Of a stretch of 8,490 nucleotides of DNA, positions 1 to 5,278 are shown piece by piece. Location: contig JAKMGM010000054.1 in assembly GCA_022424925.1 (NCBI GenBank), positions 1 to 8,490 of the forward strand, given 5' to 3'. A program made the translations under genes and the position numbers. Origin of the DNA: Candidatus Poseidoniaceae archaeon. Its GTDB lineage: Archaea; Thermoplasmatota; Poseidoniia; Poseidoniales; Poseidoniaceae. Numbering within the stretch: the stretch's first letter is position 1; each line of letters begins with the position of its first letter. Below the pieces are notes generated by a model that did not search any database, was not told where the DNA came from, and was given only the letters and a program-made list of their open reading frames with translations.

Positions 1-673
1 AAGTCCGAGTCGACATTGAACGAACTGCAAATCCATTCGCTATGCATTGCTTACGAGCCTGCTTTCCGTTGCCGCTTTGAGACACCAAAAGAACGAGGAA
101 TCCACCTTTGTTCAAAATCTTGTTTTCCCGAAGCAGTTGCAATAAACGGGGGATGAGGCCCTTGTTATCGGTGTCTAAAAGTGCAGCTTCCTCCATTGGT
201 CCAAGCACGCCTGTATCAGCCTCGTGCTTGAGGTAGGGTAAGTTCCAAACGATGACATCATGCGCCTCATCGCCAGACCATTGATGCACTGCACCGTCAA
301 TTTGAGGGCCAGGTCCACCTTCGCGAACGTCAAGGTGTACTGCATTTCGTTTCGTTGCCTCACGTGACGCTGCAACCGCAAACGGATTGACATCGCACGA
401 AGTTACGGTGAAGCCGAGTTGCGCAGCAAAAACCGAGATCGCTCCAGAACCGCACCCAATTTCGAGTAATCGTTTCCCGTTCGGTGATGGGAGTGTGTGA
501 ATGACTTCGGCAATGAGGTCTGTATCCTCGCGAGGCGGGTAGACTGTTGGAGGAACAATCAACTCCACATTTCGTTGTTGCGGGGTTGTCCATACGATTC
601 GTTGTGCGGGCCTGTCGAACCGTTCAATTTCTCGTTCGGCATCCTCTGGGCCGAAGACTTTCTCGCTACCCAT
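1..673 (-). CDS. HemK2/Mtq2-like class I SAM-dependent methyltransferase (3' end outside window)
   Basis: An open frame of 224 codons runs from ATG at 673 to the left edge without a stop, so the C-terminus is missing. The sequence shows VYPPREDTDL (residues 44-53), matching the VYxPxEDT signature of archaeal and eukaryotic HemK2/Mtq2; LLEIGCGSGAIS (69-80), the SAM-binding motif I; CDVNPFA (93-99), the acidic motif II; and NLPY (144-147) at the catalytic motif IV, usually NPPY. A late KGGFLVLLVSQ segment (189-199) fits the usual C-terminal strands. Known members of this family, working with Trm112, methylate the glutamine of the GGQ motif in the peptide release factor; that role is inferred here. 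The start is fixed by an in-frame TGA at 698-700 with no other ATG between. The N-terminus is about 30 residues longer than I expect for the family. A small-molecule or RNA/DNA target cannot be excluded. Confidence 0.85.
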   Translation of the reverse strand, partial: MGSEKVFGPEDAEREIERFDRPAQRIVWTTPQQRNVELIVPPTVYPPREDTDLIAEVIHTLPSPNGKRLLEIGCGSGAISVFAAQLGFTVTSCDVNPFAVAASREATKRNAVHLDVREGGPGPQIDGAVHQWSGDEAHDVIVWNLPYLKHEADTGVLGPMEEAALLDTDNKGLIPRLLQLLRENKILNKGGFLVLLVSQSGNGKQARKQCIANGFAVRSMSTRT

Positions 674-755
674 TGGCCTCGAATCTGTCGAGTCAAGTCA
701 AGGCTTTAGGCGTATCCATTCGGTCAAAATCGCACCTCATGGCCCGTTATCTTCA

Positions 756-762
756 ATTATAA
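756..762 (-). promoter_or_regulatory. Candidate TATA box for the methyltransferase gene
   Basis: On the minus strand this reads TTATAAT, close to the archaeal TATA consensus. Transcription would be expected to begin about 25 bases downstream, near 734, giving a leader of roughly 60 bases before the ATG at 673. The core TTATAA is its own reverse complement, so orientation is inferred only from the gene position. A short minus-strand ATG frame at 740 ends after 15 codons and is not in frame with the methyltransferase. Confidence 0.4.
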
Positions 763-828
763 CGAGGTCTATGATACAACAAGGCGCCTACTGATGTGCT
801 CAATCAAGGGAAAGATGGTTTGCGTAAC

Positions 829-836
829 CTATAAGA
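829..836 (+). promoter_or_regulatory. Candidate TATA box for tRNA-Lys and perhaps the rpo operon
   Basis: The sequence CCTATAAG lies about 45 bases before the tRNA. Archaeal initiation about 25 bases downstream would fall near 857-859, leaving a leader of about 18 bases for RNase P to remove. No comparably good element occurs between the tRNA and rpoH, so this may also drive the polymerase genes. Assignment rests on position and consensus only. Confidence 0.4.
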
Positions 837-876
837 ACAGTTGGTAAGTCGGGCAAAAAGCCCAAGTTGCTATTTT

Positions 877-950
877 GGGCCTGTAGCTCAGTCAGGTAGA
901 GCGTCGGACTTTTAATCCGATGGTCGCGGGTTCGAACCCCGTCAGGCCCG
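877..950 (+). tRNA. tRNA-Lys (anticodon UUU)
   Basis: A complete cloverleaf can be drawn. The acceptor stem GGGCCTG (877-883) pairs with CAGGCCC (943-949) over all seven positions. The D stem GCTC/GAGC is at 886-889 and 899-902. The anticodon stem TCGGA/TCCGA is at 904-908 and 916-920, with loop CTTTTAA giving anticodon TTT (911-913). The T stem GCGGG/CCCGT is at 926-930 and 938-942, with loop TTCGAAC. The discriminator base is G950. No intron is present and CCA is not encoded, which is common in archaea. The downstream spacer is nearly complementary to its 5' third (separate entry). Confidence 0.97.
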
Positions 951-971
951 CCTGACTGGGCTTACAGGTCT
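877..971. repeat. Imperfect inverted repeat: tRNA 5' third against its 3' flank
   Basis: Bases 880-896 pair antiparallel with 951-968 (CCTGACTGGGCTTACAGG) in 17 consecutive pairs, with one G-U wobble (888/959) and one bulged base (962). Wobble-tolerant pairing continues outward (879/969, 878/970, 877/971) and one step inward (897/950). The downstream arm begins immediately after the discriminator base, in the spacer before rpoH. If transcribed together, this arm could compete with the D arm and 5' acceptor strand of the tRNA. Whether it acts as RNA or is a relic of an inverted tRNA fragment cannot be told from one sequence. Confidence 0.75.
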
Positions 972-1000
972 TGATAGCCGGGTCTGAGCGGGGTATGAGG

Positions 1001-1651
1001 ATGGTAGTAAAAAGCGCAACAAAGAAGCGACTAATGGAACTCGGAGTCTCCGAAGAGTTCGCCCACAAACTCGCTACCGACCGTAACATGACCGATATCA
1101 AGGCCATGTCCTCAGACGAAGTCGCATCAACTCTCGGCGTTTCTAAGGATTCAGAACAATTCACGAACACCATGTCGGTCATCGCCGAGCAAGGTTCCCG
1201 TCGACGCTCGAAATCCAAGAGCAAAAAAATCACCATCCGTGCCAAGGCAATTGATGATTTCGACCGACCCGAAATTACCATGCGTTTCAACGCACTCAAT
1301 CACCAACTTGTTCCCCACCAAGAATTGGTTGGTGACGCCAACATCACCGTTGAGGAACAGTTTGCCATCGAAAGCGAAGAACTCGCACCTTGGGAAATGG
1401 TCCAAGCCGATGATGAAACCGGCGAGCCTCGACTCGCCAAGGAATGGCTTCCTAAAATTCTCATCACAGACCCAGTCGTTCAAGTCATCAAGGAAACGGC
1501 TGAAGCACATGACAATGCACGCCTTGCTGCAGACCCAGACCACAAACCACTCGCCGCAGGTTGGATTGCCGACCGCGTACTGAAAGTTATCCGCAAGTCC
1601 CCATCTGCGGGTAAGACCGTCGCTTACCGACTGATCGTAGAGGGCAACTGA
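1001..1651 (+). CDS. rpoH: RNA polymerase subunit H (Rpo5) with N-terminal extension and internal inserts
   Basis: Rpo5 is a small structural subunit that contacts the A'' subunit near the jaw; its fold equals the C-terminal domain of eukaryotic Rpb5. Here the protein is 216 residues, against about 80 usually. Residues 97-110 (ALNHQLVPHQEL), 150-163 (LPKILITDPVVQVI) and 192-213 (with VIRKSPSAG and AYRLIV) match the family. The extra length is an N-terminal domain (about 8-64) resembling a helix-hairpin-helix, a basic linker (GSRRRSKSKSKK, 65-76), a short segment to about 96, and two inserts of about 20 residues inside the Rpo5 domain. ATG 1001 is chosen because the downstream gene begins with nearly the same residues (MVVKSATKK). 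ATG 995, two codons earlier, is the alternative; neither has a well-spaced Shine-Dalgarno. The stop lies 15 bases before rpoB. Confidence 0.92.
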   Translation: MVVKSATKKRLMELGVSEEFAHKLATDRNMTDIKAMSSDEVASTLGVSKDSEQFTNTMSVIAEQGSRRRSKSKSKKITIRAKAIDDFDRPEITMRFNALNHQLVPHQELVGDANITVEEQFAIESEELAPWEMVQADDETGEPRLAKEWLPKILITDPVVQVIKETAEAHDNARLAADPDHKPLAAGWIADRVLKVIRKSPSAGKTVAYRLIVEGN

Positions 1652-1653
1652 GA

Positions 1654-1660
1654 GAAGGTG
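1654..1660 (+). promoter_or_regulatory. Ribosome binding site of rpoB
   Basis: GAAGGTG lies between the rpoH stop (1649-1651) and the rpoB ATG at 1667, with a spacer of six bases. It is a good match to the anti-Shine-Dalgarno core and supports this start codon. Confidence 0.6.
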
Positions 1661-1666
1661 TAAATT

Positions 1667-4600
1667 ATGCAAGAAATTATCCAATCATTTTTCAAAGAAC
1701 GTAGCCTTGTTAACCACCAACTCGCATCGTACGATGACTGTATTCCTTCAGGAGACAACAGCATCTCACGAATGGAAAAAATCATTCGCAACATCCGCGT
1801 TGGTACAGACGAAGAAATCAACGATGACCTCGGCGGTTACATCAAACTGGACGTTGTCGACCACGACATTACCATTCGTTTGAAGAACATCAAACTCGGT
1901 GAACCTACCATTCGTGAAGCGAACGGTGCAGAACACCCGTCGACGCCTATGGAATGCCGCCTGCGCAAGCTGACGTACATGTCTCCAGTCACCATCGACT
2001 TCCAAATCTCCCGCAACGGAGTTCCATCGCCAATCGAGGCTGGTGTCCAAGTGGGCAGCATGCCAATTATGGTCCGTTCTTCTCGATGCAATCTTCACGC
2101 CAAGCACATTGCCGGAGAACGCCAACTTTATCCTACGACCTCGACCGAAGATTCCGCTCTTTGGGATGACATGCTCCGTAAGAAGGGCGAAGACCCTCTT
2201 GACCCTGGAGGTTACTTCATCATCAACGGTACAGAACGTGTTCTTATCTCGATGGAAGATCTTGCTCCCAACCGTGTCACTGTTGAAATCAACAAGCGGT
2301 ATGCAAAGCGAACCGAAGTTGCCAAAATCTTCTCCCAAAAAGACGGAATGCGCAAACCTCTCAATGTTGAAAAGCGCCGTGACGGAATGCTCATGGTTAA
2401 AATCAGTACAGCTGGAACTACCGCAATCCCCGTGGTTCTCCTCATGCGAGCCCTCGGAATTGAGAACGACCAAGAAGTCTTCCAAACCGTCGCAGGTCCT
2501 ACTGAGACATTCAAGTACATCGTTGCAAATCTTAACGAAGTAAACGACAATGAAGAGTATGCAGTACAATCTCGCGACGAAGCTCACGAATGGTTGCAAA
2601 AGAAATTCGCTGCAGGTCAACAAAAAGAATACCGTGAACAGCGCGTCAACCAACTCCTTGACCGTGAACTGCTTCCACACTTGGGCGACCAACCAACCGA
2701 CCGTAAGAAGAAGGCAATTTTCCTCGGACGAATCGTTCGTCAGGTCCTTGAAATGGCACTCACCAACCGAGAACCCAACGACAAGGACCACTACGCAAAC
2801 AAGCGTGTTCGACTCGCTGGGGATTTGATTGAAGACTTGTTCCGTGTCTCAAGCGGCCAACTCGCTCGAGACCTAAAGTATCAACTTGAACGCCACCACA
2901 ACCGCAAGCGAGAACTGAAAATCACCTCATGCTTGCGTCCTGATGTATTGACCTCCAAGATCATGCACGCTCTCGCTACCGGGAACTGGGTCGGTGGACG
3001 CTCCGGTGTCAGCCAACTGCTCGACCGAACGACATACCTCGCTTCGTTGTCCCACATGCGCCGTGTCACCTCACCTCTTGTCCGAAGTCAACCTCACTTC
3101 GAAGCACGTGACTTGCACCCAACGCAATGGGGCCGCTTGTGTCCAAACGAGACTCCCGAAGGACAAAACTGTGGTCTGGTGAAGAATGCTGCTCAAATGA
3201 TTGACATTTCAGAGCACATCAGCGAAGTCGAAGTTCGTGAGCAACTCGACGAACTCGATGTCAACAGCGAACTTGAAGACTGGAGTTCCGGAGACAGAAT
3301 ACACGTCAACGGTGACATCTACGGTATTCACAAGAACGGCAAGAACTTGGTTCGCCACTTCAAATCTGCTCGCCGAAGAGGAACCATCCCCGCGGAAGTT
3401 TCAATTCGTCACGACAAGGAAAACAAGGATATTTTCATCAACACTGACAAAGGACGGATTCTCCGACCATTGGTCATCCTTTATGACGGCGCACCACGCT
3501 TGACCGGTGAACACCTGCAAGCATTGCGTGACTCGGAAATGACGTTCAAAGACCTGGTCAACGACGGCGTCGTCGAATGGGTTGACGCTGAAGAAGAAGA
3601 AGACCTCCTCATTGCAGCTCGTCCGTTTGTTCTACCTGAAACGGTACCATCTGGTCCGTTCGCTGGGCGACCGCTTACCAACGAGAATGTGGAATGGGTC
3701 AACCTCGGAGAACCCGGAGCAACCGAAGCCAAACTTCTGGCGAAGGTTCGAATGCCGAACGGTGCATGGGAATCAGCAGATATCACCCTGCCATTGCTCT
3801 ACACTGACGAATACACGCACTGTGAGATTGACCCGCAACTTGTTTTGGGTGTTTGTGCATCATTGATTCCGTACCCCGAACACAATTCGACACCTCGTGT
3901 TACTGGCGGAACGGCAATGGTCAAACAATCGCTTGGCCTGCCAAGTTCGAACTACAGAATGCGACCCGATACGCGTGCTCACATCCTCCACTACACACAG
4001 CGTTCTATTACCCGCACTGCTGCTATGGAATCGACGCACTTTGACGACCGTCCGGGTGGACAGAACTTCATTGTCGCCATTATGTCGCTTCACGGCTACA
4101 ACATGCAAGACGCTGTCATCATGAACAAAGGTTCAGTCGACCGTGCTCTTGGTCGCTCAACCTTCAACCGAACCTACAATGCAGAACGCCGCAGGTTCCC
4201 TGGTGGTCAAGTAGAAGAAATCGAAAAGCCGGGCAGTTCACTCCAAGAAGTCAAGGGACTCAAACCTGAAGAGGCCTACCGACACTTGGAAGCCGATGGA
4301 CTACCGTTGCCTGAAATGTACCTTGAAGGCGGCGATGTGTTGGTCGGAAAGACCAGCCCACCTCGTTTCCTTGAGGAATCTGCCGGTGGCGCTTTCCTTC
4401 TTGCACAGGAACGACGTGAATCATCAATGCTGGTTCGTCACGGTGAGAAGGGATATGTCGACAATGTTTACGTGACAGAATCTCTTGATTCAGGCCGACT
4501 GGTACGGGTCATGGTTCGAAGCCACAAAGTTCCAGAAGTTGGCGATAAGTTCGCATCTCGACACGGACAAAAAGGTGTCATTGGACGCCTTGTTGAGCCA

Positions 4601-5278
4601 GAAGATATGCCCTTCACTGCTGATGGTATCGTCCCAGACTTGATTATCAATCCTCACGCCATTCCTTCACGGATGACCGTTGCACACGTTCTTGAGATGA
4701 TCGGTGGAAAGGTTGGTTCAATGGAAGGCCGTCGAATCGATGCTACCGCTTTCCGTGGAGAAAAGGAAGGCAGTCTGCGAGACGGACTTGTTCGAAACGG
4801 TCTTGCCCATACTGGCCGAGAGACGATGATTAACGGTGAAACTGGTGAAGTTTACCCGGCTGATATTTTCATTGGCTGTATCTACTACCAGCGACTGCAC
4901 CACTTGGTGTCATCTAAGATTCACGCCCGTTCTCGTGGCCGTGTTCAAATCCTTACCCGTCAGCCGACCGAAGGTCGTGCACGTCAAGGTGGATTGCGAT
5001 TCGGTGAAATGGAACGTGACTGTTTGATTGCTCACGGAGCATCAATGGTCATCAAAGACCGACTTCTCGATGAATCGGACGGTATCGACATGTATGTCTG
5101 TGCACAATCCGGTCACATCGCTTGGTACGATCCAAAACGTCGCACATACGTTAGCCCAATTCACGGCGACGGTGCTGAAGTGTACAAAGTACAAACATCC
5201 TATGCATTCAAGCTGCTCCTGGACGAGATGAAGAGTTTAGGTGTGGCCATGCGTCTTGAACTGGAGGACCGAAGATGA
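1667..5278 (+). CDS. rpoB: RNA polymerase subunit B (Rpo2), unsplit
   Basis: This is the second-largest catalytic subunit, equivalent to bacterial beta and eukaryotic Rpb2, in one piece of 1203 residues. Visible landmarks in order: LYPTTSTEDSALWDDML and GGYFIINGTERVLI in the N-terminal half; the fork-region CPNETPEGQNCG (492-503); GYNMQDAVIMNK (810-821); GDKFASRHGQKGVIG (959-973), with the lysines and histidine of the active centre; GGLRFGEMERD (1108-1118); and SYAFKLLLDEMKSLG near the end. Two features are odd. About 60 residues (652-714) sit where I expect a short link between the DAEEEED and THxEIDP motifs. The C-terminal zinc site is degenerate: C1145, S1148, S1163, H1166 in place of four Cys or three Cys plus His. 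The gene overlaps rpoA1 by four bases (ATGA), suggesting translational coupling. Confidence 0.98.
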   Translation: MQEIIQSFFKERSLVNHQLASYDDCIPSGDNSISRMEKIIRNIRVGTDEEINDDLGGYIKLDVVDHDITIRLKNIKLGEPTIREANGAEHPSTPMECRLRKLTYMSPVTIDFQISRNGVPSPIEAGVQVGSMPIMVRSSRCNLHAKHIAGERQLYPTTSTEDSALWDDMLRKKGEDPLDPGGYFIINGTERVLISMEDLAPNRVTVEINKRYAKRTEVAKIFSQKDGMRKPLNVEKRRDGMLMVKISTAGTTAIPVVLLMRALGIENDQEVFQTVAGPTETFKYIVANLNEVNDNEEYAVQSRDEAHEWLQKKFAAGQQKEYREQRVNQLLDRELLPHLGDQPTDRKKKAIFLGRIVRQVLEMALTNREPNDKDHYANKRVRLAGDLIEDLFRVSSGQLARDLKYQLERHHNRKRELKITSCLRPDVLTSKIMHALATGNWVGGRSGVSQLLDRTTYLASLSHMRRVTSPLVRSQPHFEARDLHPTQWGRLCPNETPEGQNCGLVKNAAQMIDISEHISEVEVREQLDELDVNSELEDWSSGDRIHVNGDIYGIHKNGKNLVRHFKSARRRGTIPAEVSIRHDKENKDIFINTDKGRILRPLVILYDGAPRLTGEHLQALRDSEMTFKDLVNDGVVEWVDAEEEEDLLIAARPFVLPETVPSGPFAGRPLTNENVEWVNLGEPGATEAKLLAKVRMPNGAWESADITLPLLYTDEYTHCEIDPQLVLGVCASLIPYPEHNSTPRVTGGTAMVKQSLGLPSSNYRMRPDTRAHILHYTQRSITRTAAMESTHFDDRPGGQNFIVAIMSLHGYNMQDAVIMNKGSVDRALGRSTFNRTYNAERRRFPGGQVEEIEKPGSSLQEVKGLKPEEAYRHLEADGLPLPEMYLEGGDVLVGKTSPPRFLEESAGGAFLLAQERRESSMLVRHGEKGYVDNVYVTESLDSGRLVRVMVRSHKVPEVGDKFASRHGQKGVIGRLVEPEDMPFTADGIVPDLIINPHAIPSRMTVAHVLEMIGGKVGSMEGRRIDATAFRGEKEGSLRDGLVRNGLAHTGRETMINGETGEVYPADIFIGCIYYQRLHHLVSSKIHARSRGRVQILTRQPTEGRARQGGLRFGEMERDCLIAHGASMVIKDRLLDESDGIDMYVCAQSGHIAWYDPKRRTYVSPIHGDGAEVYKVQTSYAFKLLLDEMKSLGVAMRLELEDRR
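5263..5267 (+). promoter_or_regulatory. Ribosome binding site of rpoA1
   Basis: GGAGG sits inside the last codons of rpoB, seven bases before ATG 5275. Its spacing supports the overlapping ATGA start. Confidence 0.7.

Larger units (their letters stand above)
674..876. other. Divergent intergenic promoter region
   Basis: This stretch of 203 bases separates the leftward methyltransferase from the rightward tRNA. It contains one TATA-like element for each direction and a small perfect inverted repeat, GGGC-AAAAA-GCCC, at 851-863. I see no coding frame with recognisable content, no terminator with a T-tract, and no repeat array in it. Confidence 0.5.

Noticed and set aside
851..863. GGGC-AAAAA-GCCC hairpin as a transcription terminator
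   Set aside because: No gene ends here on either strand and no T-tract follows; it is a short repeat in a promoter region.
909..915. TTTTAA in the anticodon loop as an internal TATA box for rpoH
   Set aside because: The sequence is explained by the Lys anticodon loop, and initiation 25 bases on would fall inside the tRNA.
971..1000. Upstream start of rpoH at TTG 971 (ten extra codons)
   Set aside because: The extra residues do not match the start of the downstream paralogous module, and the first bases overlap the tRNA-complementary arm. ATG 1001, or 995, is better.
892..1299. Minus-strand open frame across the tRNA and the rpoH start
   Set aside because: It would read through the tRNA gene and conserved rpoH; nothing in its sequence is recognisable.
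1766..2791. Long minus-strand open frame of 341 codons opposite rpoB
   Set aside because: It lies wholly antisense to a strongly conserved rpoB region and has no recognisable motif; it follows from the codon usage of rpoB.
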